NCBI RefSeq assembly: GCF_022828475.1
Contig: NZ_CP059557.1
Coordinates: forward strand, 1,984,001-2,048,000
Direction of reading: 5' to 3'
Origin: Saccharopolyspora gloriosae
GTDB lineage: Bacteria; Actinomycetota; Actinomycetes; Mycobacteriales; Pseudonocardiaceae
Length of the DNA: 64,000 nucleotides
Numbering within the stretch: position 1 is the first letter of the stretch; every line of letters starts with the position of its first letter. Below, piece by piece: positions 1-9,278 of this stretch. A program made the translations under genes and the position numbers. The notes beneath the pieces were generated by a model. The model did not search any database. It saw only the letters and a list, made by a program, of their open reading frames with translations, and had not been told where the DNA came from.

Positions 1-806
1 GGAAATCGCTGGTGCCCGCCTTGGCGGCGGTCGTGACTCTGCTGCTCCTGCCCGCGACCTCCGCGGCCGAGGACGGTGTCAAGAAAGGCGTCAGCGTGAA
101 CGACGTCGCGGGCGTCGACGAAGCGCTCGGTGACGTCGGGGCGAGCTGGTTCTACGACTGGTCCGTCGACGAACAGGGCGTCACTCCGCCCGAGGGCACC
201 GAATTCGTCCCGATGATCTGGGGCGCCGAGTCGGTGAACCAGCAGGACTTGGACGAGGCGAAGGCCTCGGGCTCGACGCTGCTGGCGTTCAACGAACCGG
301 ACATGACCGAGCAGGCGAACCTGACCGTCGAGCAAGCCCTCGACCTGTGGCCGCAGCTGCAGGACACCGGGATGCGGCTCAGCGCGCCCGGAGTCGCGAC
401 CGGAGCCGACCTGGAAGGCGGCTGGCTCGACCGGTTCATGCGGGGCGCGGACGAACGCGGCTACCGGGTCGATTTCATCCCGCTGCACTGGTACGGCGCG
501 GACTTCTCCCCGGAAGCGACCGAACAACTCCGCGGCTACGTCGAAGCCGTCCACGAGCGCTACCGGAAACCGGTGTGGCTCACCGAATACGCGCTCATCG
601 ACTTCTCCGGCGGAACCCCGCGCTACCCGGGCGAGCAGGAGCAAGCCGACTTCGTCCGGAGCTCCACCGCGATGCTGGAAGGCCTGCCGTTCGTGGAGCG
701 GTACTCCTGGTTCACGCTGTCCACCGAGACCAGCCCCACCGGCCTCTACGACGGCGCGCAGCCCAACACCAGCGGCACCGCTTATCGCGACGCGGCGGCC
801 CGGTAG
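1..806 (+). CDS. Secreted GH128-type glycosyl hydrolase (5' partial)
   Basis: The frame is open to the window edge, with Lys-Ser-Leu codons before the first in-window GTG at 12, so the true start probably lies upstream and the N-terminus is cut. A hydrophobic stretch ending PATSAAED looks like a signal peptide, so the enzyme is exported. The mature part resembles the Asl1/GH128 TIM-barrel glycosidases: an AFNEPD motif would carry the acid/base Glu and LTEYALIDF the nucleophile Glu, with IPLHWYG between them. Members of the family hydrolyse beta-1,3-glucans; the substrate here is inferred. The following gene is convergent, and a hairpin lies between them. Confidence 0.8.
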   Translation, partial: KSLVPALAAVVTLLLLPATSAAEDGVKKGVSVNDVAGVDEALGDVGASWFYDWSVDEQGVTPPEGTEFVPMIWGAESVNQQDLDEAKASGSTLLAFNEPDMTEQANLTVEQALDLWPQLQDTGMRLSAPGVATGADLEGGWLDRFMRGADERGYRVDFIPLHWYGADFSPEATEQLRGYVEAVHERYRKPVWLTEYALIDFSGGTPRYPGEQEQADFVRSSTAMLEGLPFVERYSWFTLSTETSPTGLYDGAQPNTSGTAYRDAAAR

Positions 807-814
807 CGACCATT

Positions 815-841
815 GCCGTTCGCGCCGGGAACCCGAACGGC
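815..841. terminator. Hairpin between convergent genes
   Basis: A perfect 8-bp inverted repeat, GCCGTTCG (815-822) and CGAACGGC (834-841), with an 11-nt loop. It lies between the glycosidase stop and the MFS stop. There is no T-run, so it is a bidirectional terminator only by position. Confidence 0.45.
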
Positions 842-923
842 GCACCGGTTCGAGCATCCGTCCGGTATCGACGAACGTTCGTCCGGTGCCGGGAATGCCT
901 CCCCGGGCTGGACGAGCGCGCCG

Positions 924-2276
924 CTACCGATCCGCGGCGGTCGCGGGTGCGGGTTCGGCGGGGGTGCTCTCCGGGGCGAGTGAGCGACCCGTGGTCTCGG
1001 GCAGCGTGGCGGCGGCTCCGAACGCGAGTACGGCGATGACCGTCAGGTAGATCGCCGGGGACAACTGGTTCCCGGTCGTCGACACCAGCCAGGTCGCGAC
1101 GAAGGGCGCGGTACCGCCGAACAGCGCGTAGGCGACGTTGTAGGTCACCGCCGACGCGGTGAACCGCACGCGGGTGGGGAACATCTCCGAGAGCAGGACC
1201 GCGGTCACCACGTTCGCCGTGACGGCGCCGACGGCGACCAGGAGCTGACCGACGAGAGCCCCGCCGAACGAACCCGTGGCGGCGAGCAGGTAGCCGGGCA
1301 CGGTGAGCAGCGCCAGCGCGCCCGCCGCGAGGAACATGGTGCGGCGTCGGCCGATGCGGTCGCAGAACCCGCCGATGGGCGGCGCTGCGGCGACGGCGGC
1401 GACCAGGGCGAGGACGTTCGTGGCGAGCACGACGTCGGAGTCCATGCCCACCGTGACCTTCAAGAACGTCGTCATGTAGGTGGAGAAGAGGTAGAACGAC
1501 AGCGCGGTGAGCATGATGAAGCCGCCGAGCCGCAGCATCACGGAGGCCTGCGTCGCGAACGCTTCGCGCAGCGGCGAGTGCTCGCGCGCGTTCGACCCGA
1601 GCTCCTGGAAGGCGGGGCTCTCGTTGAGGCGCCTGCGGATGAAGAACCCGACCAGGCCGAGCGGAACGGCGATCAGGAACGGGATGCGCCATCCCCACTG
1701 CGCCATCGCCGCTTCCGGGATGAGCAGTTCCAGCACGAACGCGACCAGCGCGGCGGCGGCGAACGCGGCGAACGTCGCCGCGGGCAACCAGCTCGCGGTA
1801 CGGGCGCGGCGGCCTCGGCCTACGTGTTCGATCAGGTAGGTGCAGGCTCCGGCGTACTCGCCGCCCGCGGAGGCACCCTGCACGCAGCGGGCCAGTGCGA
1901 GCAGCAACGGGGCTGCGTAGCCGATCGAGTCGTAGCTGGGCAGCAGGCCGATCACGCCGGTGGACACGGACATCAGGATCACGGTGAGCGCGAGCACGGC
2001 TTTGCGGCCGATGCGGTCGCCGAGCGACCCGAACACCACGCCGCCCAGCGGTCGCATGGCGAAGGCGACGGCGAAGACCGCGAAGGTCTGCAACAGGCCC
2101 GCCGTGCTGTCCCCGCTGGGGAAGAACTTGGCGGCGATCGTCGTGGCGAAGAAGCCGTAGACGGCGAAGTCGAACCACTCGACGAACGTTCCGGCCGCGG
2201 CGGCGGTCGTCACCCGCCGGATGTCGGCTTCCCGCGCTGCCGCAGGTGTGTCGTCGATCGTGCTGTCGTCTGGCAT
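924..2276 (-). CDS. MHS-family MFS transporter
   Basis: A 450-residue integral membrane protein of the major facilitator superfamily, metabolite:H+ symporter (ProP/ShiA-like) group. The signature is clear: a first helix with [12 protein letters not shown], then [15 protein letters not shown] (the MFS loop 2-3 motif) and [15 protein letters not shown] in the fourth segment. About twelve hydrophobic segments can be counted. It would import a small organic acid or zwitterion by proton symport. The neighbouring hydantoinase and amidase genes suggest a nitrogenous substrate such as a hydantoin or creatinine, but this rests only on position. The gene is separated from the next by over 500 bp. Confidence 0.88.
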   Translation of the reverse strand: MPDDSTIDDTPAAAREADIRRVTTAAAAGTFVEWFDFAVYGFFATTIAAKFFPSGDSTAGLLQTFAVFAVAFAMRPLGGVVFGSLGDRIGRKAVLALTVILMSVSTGVIGLLPSYDSIGYAAPLLLALARCVQGASAGGEYAGACTYLIEHVGRGRRARTASWLPAATFAAFAAAALVAFVLELLIPEAAMAQWGWRIPFLIAVPLGLVGFFIRRRLNESPAFQELGSNAREHSPLREAFATQASVMLRLGGFIMLTALSFYLFSTYMTTFLKVTVGMDSDVVLATNVLALVAAVAAAPPIGGFCDRIGRRRTMFLAAGALALLTVPGYLLAATGSFGGALVGQLLVAVGAVTANVVTAVLLSEMFPTRVRFTASAVTYNVAYALFGGTAPFVATWLVSTTGNQLSPAIYLTVIAVLAFGAAATLPETTGRSLAPESTPAEPAPATAADR

Positions 2277-2795
2277 GTCCGCTCCGCTGTGTCGGTGAGG
2301 TGCCGGGGATCGGCCGTTGGTCGCGATGCGCGGGAACCTTCTCGTGTCGTGAGCGGTTCGCGCCGCGCTCCGGCCTCCCCTGCGAGTCCCGTCACTTACC
2401 GCCTGGCAGGTCTTCTGCTGTGCTGCCGACGGTCCACGCTAGTTGCCGGATGAGCAACATGAAAGCTCCATATGGCAACAAGGTTGTTAAGTCCAGAGGG
2501 GTGCTGGACTTCGTCGTGCGCTAGGAGATTTGCGTGAAACGCAGTTGTAGGCGCTTCTTCCTGCGGTGATTACCTGGGGTGGAGCTGTCGTCGCCCGGTT
2601 GGGCACTCGCAGCCGAACGCGGCGTTCGTTGCGAACACGACGCGATACTGGCCAACGTCATTGCCAGGTAGGCAACCATTGGTCAGCGGATGCACGCCCG
2701 CGAGCAGGTGCGTGCCCCGTGAGCGGTCGCAGCGTGCCCTGCCGGTTCCGGAAATGCCGGGCTGTGCGCCCGGTACCGGGTCTGCTTGGTAGACA
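2277..2795. other. Intergenic region with regulatory palindrome
   Basis: About 520 bp lie between the MFS start and the RHH-like gene. No reading frame here has convincing coding character. The stretch around 2440-2520 is AT-richer than its surroundings and holds AACAA-GG-TTGTT, a plausible promoter/operator zone for the transporter. The palindrome at 2661-2675 is listed separately. Confidence 0.4.
2661..2675. promoter_or_regulatory. Candidate operator TTGCC-N5-GGCAA (copy 1)
   Basis: The palindrome TTGCCAGGTAGGCAA has 5-bp arms and a 5-bp spacer. It matches the site at 4075-4089 at 13 of 15 bases, including part of the spacer. The two occur in the intergenic regions of this catabolic cluster, so they are likely binding sites of a shared regulator, most simply the IclR protein encoded at 8326. 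Confidence 0.5.
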
Positions 2796-3188
2796 GTGAG
2801 CATGACCGGGAGCAACGATCGATCTGTAACGGTGTTCGTGTCCGACGCGTTGCAGGCGCGGCTGGACGCTTACCGCGGTGCGAGCGGCACGACCACAGCG
2901 GTCGTGTTCGAGGCGATCGAGTCGTGGCGCGACCGGCTGCCGGAAGTGCTGGGGGACGCTCGTGCGCGGATCAACGCCCCGCGGCTTCGGGACGAGGTGC
3001 ACTACCTCGGATCGGGACCGGTGCAGATCCGCGTGCACCCGGACGCCGTCCTGGCGGAGTTGCTGGAGCGGCTGTCCGATGAGCTGGGCGTGCCGATCAC
3101 GACTTGGCTGCCGCCGCTGCTCAACGCACACCTGCCCGGACGCAGGGAGCCGGACGACATGCCCTGGATCGTCCGGGCTCCGGATTGA
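2796..3188 (+). CDS. Tandem ribbon-helix-helix-like protein
   Basis: A 130-residue protein with no close family that I can name. Residues about 9-45 (SVTVFVSDALQARLDAYRG, then a short turn and a helix) have the strand-helix-helix pattern of CopG/MetJ-type ribbon-helix-helix domains. Residues about 72-110 (PVQIRVHPDAVLAELLERL) repeat that pattern. Two such units in one chain could form a pseudo-dimer that binds DNA. The start may be GTG 2796 or ATG 2802. It lies alone between the transporter and the amidase, downstream of the TTGCC-N5-GGCAA palindrome. The DNA-binding role is inferred from fold pattern only. Confidence 0.65.
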   Translation: MSMTGSNDRSVTVFVSDALQARLDAYRGASGTTTAVVFEAIESWRDRLPEVLGDARARINAPRLRDEVHYLGSGPVQIRVHPDAVLAELLERLSDELGVPITTWLPPLLNAHLPGRREPDDMPWIVRAPD

Positions 3189-3315
3189 GTAGGGGTCGCC
3201 CGGCGACGAACACGTGCGGCCCGCACAGCGAGTGAGCGACAGGGCCGGTGAGCTGTCATCGCTCACCGGCCCTGAAGGTGCTCAGCGGGCTCCGGCCGGC
3301 GTCAAGGGGTCGTAG

Positions 3316-4014
3316 TCAGGGCGTGGTGGTCTCGCTGAACTTCGGGAGCTTCTCGAGGTAGTCGAGCACGTTGGTCAGCGGTTCGACGTCGCCGAACTTG
3401 GCGTCGATGTCGAACAGGTTCCACGCCACGACGCCATCGACGCGGTCGCCGACGGCCTCCCGCACGACGATCGGCCGGAAACCTTCGGCGATGGCGTCCT
3501 CCACGGTGTGCCGGACGCAACCGGCGGCCGTCACGCCGGTGACGATGACGGTGTCGATGCGGTTGACGGTGAGGTACTGCTGCAAATTCGTGCCGGGGAA
3601 GGCGCTGGCCCGCTTCTTCGTGATGACGAGGTCGTCGGGCTCCGGGGCGATGCGGTCGTCGATCCGCACGGCCTCGCTGCCCGCTTCGAGCAGCTCGACC
3701 GGGATCTTGTTGACCCATAGCCCCATGTCGGAGGGCTTGTTCGGGTCAGTGGTGTTGTAGGCGGTGGTGGTGTAGATGACCGGCACGCCCTTGGCTCGCG
3801 CGGCCTCGTTGAGCTGCTGGCACGCGGGGATGATGGTGTCCATGTGCTCGCAGGTGAACGCGTGTCCGGGCCGGGTCCAGGCGTTCGCCATGTCGATGTG
3901 CACGATCGCCGGTCGCCTGCCGTAGCCGACCCGGCGCTGGAAGCCGCGCTCCTGGTACTCGGCGGAGTCACCGGCGAAGGTGCGCTCCAGCAGCTCCCGC
4001 AGTTCCTGCGACAT
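3316..4014 (-). CDS. Isochorismatase-family hydrolase, N-carbamoylsarcosine amidase-like
   Basis: A cysteine hydrolase of the isochorismatase superfamily. The catalytic triad is visible: Asp in VHIDMANAW, Lys in VITKKRASAF and the nucleophile Cys in VTGVTAAGCVRHT, preceded by the non-prolyl cis-peptide region typical of the fold. Its closest functional relatives are N-carbamoylsarcosine and maleamate amidohydrolases. Beside a fused N-methylhydantoinase, the parsimonious role is N-carbamoylsarcosine to sarcosine, CO2 and ammonia. I chose ATG 4014 because GAGGAG lies 9 nt upstream; the longer frame needs a TTG. It diverges from the hydantoinase, and the interval holds a candidate operator. Confidence 0.85.
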   Translation of the reverse strand: MSQELRELLERTFAGDSAEYQERGFQRRVGYGRRPAIVHIDMANAWTRPGHAFTCEHMDTIIPACQQLNEAARAKGVPVIYTTTAYNTTDPNKPSDMGLWVNKIPVELLEAGSEAVRIDDRIAPEPDDLVITKKRASAFPGTNLQQYLTVNRIDTVIVTGVTAAGCVRHTVEDAIAEGFRPIVVREAVGDRVDGVVAWNLFDIDAKFGDVEPLTNVLDYLEKLPKFSETTTP

Positions 4015-4074
4015 GAAGACCAACTCCTCTGCGATGGCTGTCGCGCCGACGGCGGCAGCCCCAAGTAATCACTG

Positions 4075-4089
4075 TTGCCCGGTGGGCAA
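4075..4089. promoter_or_regulatory. Candidate operator TTGCC-N5-GGCAA (copy 2)
   Basis: The palindrome TTGCCCGGTGGGCAA lies between the divergent amidase and hydantoinase genes. It shares arms, spacing and a GGT core with the site at 2661. Its position 61 bp upstream of the amidase start suits control of one or both promoters. Confidence 0.55.
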
Positions 4090-4344
4090 TCTAGTTGCTG
4101 AATTAGAGACTGGCAACGGGGTGTCGCTGCGAATCAGGCCGATTCGACCTGAGGAATCCTTTGCAGCACACGGAAACTCGTTCCCGTCATGTGTCCAGGT
4201 TCCCCTTAGTGTTGACCAGGAGGACATGGTGTTGGCAAGGTGCGTTGAGCGTGACAGCAGAAGTGACCGCGGTCACGAATGCCGGGGTGATCAGTTCCCG
4301 GTGACCGCGCCCGAGCACTCCCGTGTCCCCGCCTGTGAGGAGCG

Positions 4345-7300
4345 ATGCAGATGAAACGTGTCGGAGTCGATGTCGGCGGTACTTTCACCGACCTGTACTT
4401 CTCGGACGATGCCTCCGGCCGGGTGGTCATCGAGAAGGTTCCGTCCACTCCGGACGATCCGTCGCGCGGCGTGCTGCACGGATTGCGGCTGCTGTGCGAG
4501 AAAGCCGGGACCGACCTGCGCGAGATCGACCAGCTGGTGCACGGCACGACGGTCGCCACGAACATCGCGCTGACCCACACCGGCGCCGAGGTCGGCCTCA
4601 TCACCACCGAGGGCTTCCGCGACATCCTGCACATCGCGCGGCACAAGAAGCCGCACAACTTCTCGCTCCAGCAGGACCTTCCGTGGCAGTCGGCGCCACT
4701 GGTGAAGCGCCGCCACCGAATGACCGTGCGCGAACGCGTCAGCGCCCCGGACGGAGAAGTGCTGGTACAGCTGGACGACGCGGAGGTCCGGCAGAAGGTG
4801 CGCGAGCTGCGCGACGCGGGGGTCGAAGCGATCGCGGTGTGCCTGCTGCACTCCTACCTCAACTCCGCCCACGAGCAGCGGATCAAGCAGATCATCGCCG
4901 AGGAGTACCCGGAGGCGTACCTGTCGGTCTCCAGCGACGTGGTTCCGCTGTACCGGGAGTACGAACGCTTCTCCACCACGGCGCTCAACGCCTACGTCGG
5001 CCCGAAGGTGTCGCGCTACCTCGCAGAGCTCGCCGCGGCGGTCAAGGAACTCGGCTACACCCGCGAGATCCTGCTGATGCAGTCCTCCGGCGGAATGCTG
5101 CCGATCGGGCCGGCGGGGGAGCAGCCGGTGAACCTGCTGATGTCCGGGCCGGTCGCCGGTCTGCTCGGCGGGATCTGGGCCGCCGAGCTCGCCGGCTTCG
5201 ACAACGTGGTCACGCTGGACATCGGCGGCACCTCCGCGGACATCGGCGTCGCCCCGGGCGGGCAGCTGCGGATGCGGCATCTGCTGGACACCAAGGTCGG
5301 CGACTACCAGGCCATGATCCCGATGGTGGACATCGACACCATCGGCGCGGGCGGGGGATCGGTCGCCTACGTCGACGAAGGCGGCGTGTTCCGCGTCGGG
5401 CCGCAATCGGCCGGCGCCACTCCCGGCCCGGCCTGCTACGGGCGCGGCGGCACCTTGCCGACCTCGACCGATGCGCAGGTCGCGCTCGGCAGGCTGCGCA
5501 GCAGGCGCGGGCTCGCGGGTGGCGGTACCGAGCTGGACGTCGAGGCGGCGCGGACCGCGATGGCCACGGTCGCCGACCCGCTCGGCATGAGCACCGAGGA
5601 AGCCGCGCTGGGCGCGTTGCAAATCCAGCGCTTCGGCATGACGCAGGCCATCGAGCTGAACTCGGTGCGCCGCGGCTACGACCCGCAGGAATTCACGCTG
5701 GTGGCCGAGGGCGGCGCGGGACCGCTGTTCTCCTGCGAGATCGCCGCGGAACTGGGCATTCCCCGAGTGCTCGTTCCGCCGCACCCGGGCACCATCGCGG
5801 CCAACGGGCTGCTGGCCACCGATCAGCGCTACGAGTTCGCCGCCACCGAACGGCACGTGCTCGGCAAGGTCGACAAGGCGCGGCTCGCCCAGCGGTATCA
5901 GGAGCTCACCGCCGACGCCCACGCCCGCCTGGATGCCGACGGGATTCCGCGAGGGGACCGCGAACTGCACAGCCTGGCCGACTGCCGTTACGACGGTCAG
6001 GGCTACGAGGTGCGCTTCGAGATCCCGCCGGGGGAGATCACCGACGAGTGGCTCGAAGAGCTCCGCGAGGCGTTCCACCAGGCGCACGAAGTCGAGTTCG
6101 GGCACCGCTTCGCCACCGGCGGAGTGGAGATCGTCAACATCCGGGTCGTCGGAGTCGGTGCCGTGCAACGGCTTCCCGCCTCGCAGGCCGACGAGGTGAG
6201 CGGCGGGCTTGCGGCCGCACTGCTCGACACCCAGGACGTCGTGTTCGATGTGGACGGACAGCCGACGTCCTGCCGCACGCCCTTCTACGACCGGGACCGG
6301 CTCGGTGCGGGAGAGCGCATCGAGGGACCTGCGATCATCGAGCAGTACGACACCACGACCGTCGTGCCGGTCGGATTCACCGCGAACGTCGACCGGTACG
6401 GGAACCTCGTCATCGAATGCCCGGCACGGGAGGAGCAGGCCGAGGACAACGCGCTGGCGACCCCCATCCGGATGCGGGTCATCGGCGGCGGTTTCTCCGC
6501 CATCGCCAAGGAAATGGCCTCGGTGTTGTTCCGCATGGCCTACTCGTCGATCATCCGCGAGTCCGAGGACTTGGGCGCGGGCATCTTCGACGCGAAGGGC
6601 AACGTGCTGGCCGAGTCCGATTCCACGCCGATGTTCATGGGGGCCATGCCCAAGATCGTGCGCGGAGTGCTGGAGCTGCTCGGCGACGACGTCCACGAAG
6701 GCGACGTGATCCTGCACAACGACCCGTACCTGGGCGCGACGCACTCGCCCGATGTCGCGATCGTGACGCCGATCTTCCACGCGGGTGAGCTCGTCGGTTT
6801 CGCCGGCGCGTCAGGCCAGTTGCTCGACATCGGGGGCGCCTATCCGGGTCTGGCGGTCGACCTGGTGGACAACAAGGCGGAGGGGCAGATCTTCCGCGCC
6901 GTCAAGATCGTGGAGCGCGGTGAGCGGCAGACGAAGCTGCTGGAGCACATCCTCGCCAACACCCGCACGCCCACGCACAACGCGGGTGATCTGGAGGCCA
7001 TGATGGCCGCCTGCTCCCTCGCGGAGCGCCGCTTCCTCGACCTGGTGTCGCGCTACGGCCGGGACGCGGTGCTGGACGCGGGACGATCGTGGATCGACTA
7101 CTCGGAGTCGATGCTGCGCGCGCGGATCGCCGAAGTACCGGACGGCGTCTACGAGACCGACGTCGGCTACTTGGACGACGACGGCCGCAACTACGGCGAG
7201 AAGCTCCCGGTCAAGGTGAAGGTGATCATCGAGGGCGACGAGATCACCTACGACCTGACGGGGTCGAGTCCGCAGGTGCCGACCGCCTACAACTGTCCGT

Positions 7301-8202
7301 TCGAGGGCACCACCGTGTCCGCGTTCGCGTTCATCACCCGGATGATCTTCCTGGATGAGGCCGTGCACCCGGTCTTCGTTCCGCAGAACGAAGGGATGTT
7401 GCGGCCGGTCCACGTGATCGCTCCGGAAGGGACGATTTTCAACCCGACCTTCCCCACGGCCTGCTTCGCCCGCTTCTGCCAGGTGCAGCGAGCGGTGGAC
7501 TTGGCGCTGCGCGCGCTGGCGCCGGTGCTGCCGGAGCACGTCACCGCGGGAAACTCGGCGCACCTGCACTTCCTGTCCTACTCGGGCTGGAGCGAGCAGG
7601 ACCGCGAGTACTGGGTGTACCTGGAGGTCAACGAGGGCTCCTACGGCGGCCGCCCCGACGGCGACGGCCTGGACTCCGTCGACTGCCTGATCGCGAACAC
7701 CCGCAACAACCCCATCGAGGAATTGGAATACCGGTTCCCGATGCGCACCGACCGGTACGAGCTGCGCGACGAACCGTGCGCGGCCGGTGAGCATCGCGGC
7801 GGCATCGGCGTGGTCCGCGTGAACACGTTCCTCACCGACACCGTGGTGACCTGCGAGGGCGAACGGCACGAGTCGGATCCGCCGTGGGGCGTGTTCGGCG
7901 GCCACGACGGCTGCAACGCGTCGCTGGTGAAGAACGTCGGCGAGCCGGACGAGGACCACTGGCCGTCGAAGGTGACCGCCCGGCCGTTGCGGGCGGGCGA
8001 TTCGCTGGAGATCAAGGTCCCGAACTCCGGCGGCTACGGCGATCCGATCCTCCGGGATCCGGAGAAGGTCCTGTCCGACGTGCTCGACGGTTTCACGACG
8101 GTCGAGCTCGCCGAACGGGACTACGGGGTCGTGCTCGACGGCAGTTCGGTCGACCTCGACCGGACCGGAGAACTGCGCGCCGCGAGGTCCGGCGGCCGGT
8201 GA
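4345..8202 (+). CDS. Fused N-methylhydantoinase A/B (HyuA-HyuB)
   Basis: A 1285-residue ATP-dependent hydantoinase/oxoprolinase. The N-terminal half is HyuA: the ATPase-like phosphate motif GVDVGGTFTDLYF at residues 4-16, and LDIGGTSADIG near 300. HyuB begins near residue 703 (RMRVIGGGFSAIAKEMASV). In bacteria the subunits are usually separate; the fused length matches eukaryotic-type 5-oxoprolinase. The family opens hydantoin or 5-oxoproline rings with ATP; beside the carbamoylsarcosine-amidase-like gene the likely substrate is N-methylhydantoin. GAGGAG precedes ATG 4345, and a second ATG lies two codons on. It is transcribed toward the IclR gene and may share its message. Confidence 0.9.
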   Translation: MQMKRVGVDVGGTFTDLYFSDDASGRVVIEKVPSTPDDPSRGVLHGLRLLCEKAGTDLREIDQLVHGTTVATNIALTHTGAEVGLITTEGFRDILHIARHKKPHNFSLQQDLPWQSAPLVKRRHRMTVRERVSAPDGEVLVQLDDAEVRQKVRELRDAGVEAIAVCLLHSYLNSAHEQRIKQIIAEEYPEAYLSVSSDVVPLYREYERFSTTALNAYVGPKVSRYLAELAAAVKELGYTREILLMQSSGGMLPIGPAGEQPVNLLMSGPVAGLLGGIWAAELAGFDNVVTLDIGGTSADIGVAPGGQLRMRHLLDTKVGDYQAMIPMVDIDTIGAGGGSVAYVDEGGVFRVGPQSAGATPGPACYGRGGTLPTSTDAQVALGRLRSRRGLAGGGTELDVEAARTAMATVADPLGMSTEEAALGALQIQRFGMTQAIELNSVRRGYDPQEFTLVAEGGAGPLFSCEIAAELGIPRVLVPPHPGTIAANGLLATDQRYEFAATERHVLGKVDKARLAQRYQELTADAHARLDADGIPRGDRELHSLADCRYDGQGYEVRFEIPPGEITDEWLEELREAFHQAHEVEFGHRFATGGVEIVNIRVVGVGAVQRLPASQADEVSGGLAAALLDTQDVVFDVDGQPTSCRTPFYDRDRLGAGERIEGPAIIEQYDTTTVVPVGFTANVDRYGNLVIECPAREEQAEDNALATPIRMRVIGGGFSAIAKEMASVLFRMAYSSIIRESEDLGAGIFDAKGNVLAESDSTPMFMGAMPKIVRGVLELLGDDVHEGDVILHNDPYLGATHSPDVAIVTPIFHAGELVGFAGASGQLLDIGGAYPGLAVDLVDNKAEGQIFRAVKIVERGERQTKLLEHILANTRTPTHNAGDLEAMMAACSLAERRFLDLVSRYGRDAVLDAGRSWIDYSESMLRARIAEVPDGVYETDVGYLDDDGRNYGEKLPVKVKVIIEGDEITYDLTGSSPQVPTAYNCPFEGTTVSAFAFITRMIFLDEAVHPVFVPQNEGMLRPVHVIAPEGTIFNPTFPTACFARFCQVQRAVDLALRALAPVLPEHVTAGNSAHLHFLSYSGWSEQDREYWVYLEVNEGSYGGRPDGDGLDSVDCLIANTRNNPIEELEYRFPMRTDRYELRDEPCAAGEHRGGIGVVRVNTFLTDTVVTCEGERHESDPPWGVFGGHDGCNASLVKNVGEPDEDHWPSKVTARPLRAGDSLEIKVPNSGGYGDPILRDPEKVLSDVLDGFTTVELAERDYGVVLDGSSVDLDRTGELRAARSGGR

Positions 8203-8257
8203 CCGGACGGCTGGTGGTGCCGACCGCTCCCCGGCGCCGCCAGCCGACGGCCTGACG

Positions 8258-8270
8258 TGGAGTCATTCCA
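8258..8270. promoter_or_regulatory. Small palindrome upstream of iclR gene
   Basis: TGGA-GTCAT-TCCA, a 4-bp inverted repeat with a 5-bp spacer, 56 bp before the chosen start of the IclR gene. IclR proteins often autoregulate, so it could be a site, but it does not match the TTGCC-N5-GGCAA palindromes. Confidence 0.25.
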
Positions 8271-8325
8271 GTAGGATCAGCGCGCTTCACAAGTGACGTA
8301 CCGACAGCCGCAGGAGGCCGACGTC

Positions 8326-9174
8326 GTGACGCCCGCGCAGAACGGGGAGAACGGGATGGCACCTCCCGCGGAGACGGTGAACGCGGACGCACCTGAGGGT
8401 TCCGGGCGCGGCCCGCTGCATTCGCTGCTCAACGGAATCCGCGTGCTGGAGGCGTTCTCCGTCGCCGAGCCGCTGCTGGGAGTCAACGAGATCGCCAGGC
8501 GCGTGAACCTGCACAAGAGCACCGTTTCCCGCGTCCTCGGCACCCTCGAGCAGGTCGACCTCGTGGAGCGCGACGAGCACAGCGGCCGCTTCGGCCTGGG
8601 CCTCGGCGTGATCGGGCTCGCCGGTCCGCTGCTGGCGCACCTGGACGTGCGCCGCATCACCTACCCCGCGCTGGAGCAGCTCGTCCAGTGGACCGAGGAA
8701 ACGGCCGCGCTCGTCGTCTGGAGCGGCCACGAGTCGATCGTCGTGGAGCAGATCCCGAGCCCCAAGCAGGTCAAGCACACCACTCCGCTGGGCACCCGGT
8801 TCAACAAGGCGATGAGCGCGTCCGTCCAGGTTTTCCTAGCCCAGCAACCGGAATCGGAGCTGCGCAGGCTGCTGCGCCACGGCCTGATCGCCGACTGCGG
8901 CAGCGGGGACGAGGACGTGGCGCGACTGCTGGAGCAGCTCGACGTGGTGCACCGGCAGGGATTCGCGCTCAACGACGGCGACACGGATCCGGAAGAGCTG
9001 TCCGTGGCGGCACCGATCCTGGACCACCGCCGGGACGTGGTCGCGGCCGTGCTGCTGTCGGTACCGCGTTCCCGCGCCACGCCTTTCCTCGTGCAGGATT
9101 ACGAACGCCGGGTGCGCGAGGCCGCGAACCTCGTGTCGGCGCGGATGGGCGCCGCTCCCGACGCCGCGCGGTAG
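8326..9174 (+). CDS. IclR-family transcriptional regulator
   Basis: A 282-residue IclR-type regulator. The N-terminal winged helix holds LGVNEIARRVNLHKSTVSRVL; the effector domain follows with LEQLVQWTEETAALVVW and a C-terminal SVAAPILDHRRDVVAAVLLSV stretch. I place the start at GTG 8326, where AGGAGG lies 8 nt upstream; an upstream in-frame GTG at 8293 has no such site. It follows the hydantoinase gene on the same strand by 123 bp and is the obvious local regulator of the catabolic cluster. The effector is unknown and would be a pathway metabolite by analogy. Confidence 0.9.
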   Translation: MTPAQNGENGMAPPAETVNADAPEGSGRGPLHSLLNGIRVLEAFSVAEPLLGVNEIARRVNLHKSTVSRVLGTLEQVDLVERDEHSGRFGLGLGVIGLAGPLLAHLDVRRITYPALEQLVQWTEETAALVVWSGHESIVVEQIPSPKQVKHTTPLGTRFNKAMSASVQVFLAQQPESELRRLLRHGLIADCGSGDEDVARLLEQLDVVHRQGFALNDGDTDPEELSVAAPILDHRRDVVAAVLLSVPRSRATPFLVQDYERRVREAANLVSARMGAAPDAAR

Positions 9175-9278
9175 CCGCTGAACGGCCGCCTTGGACCTCG
9201 GCGCCGTCGTGACGAACCAGCTGGCTCGCCGCTGGTCGCGCCCAGAACGCCCGGTGCCGACGGTCGCGGGGCGTCGGC

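Noticed and set aside
4291-6788. Long frames of 820-829 codons on both strands inside hyuA-hyuB
   Set aside because: Arg/Gly/Val-rich shadows of the real gene, which shows domains throughout.
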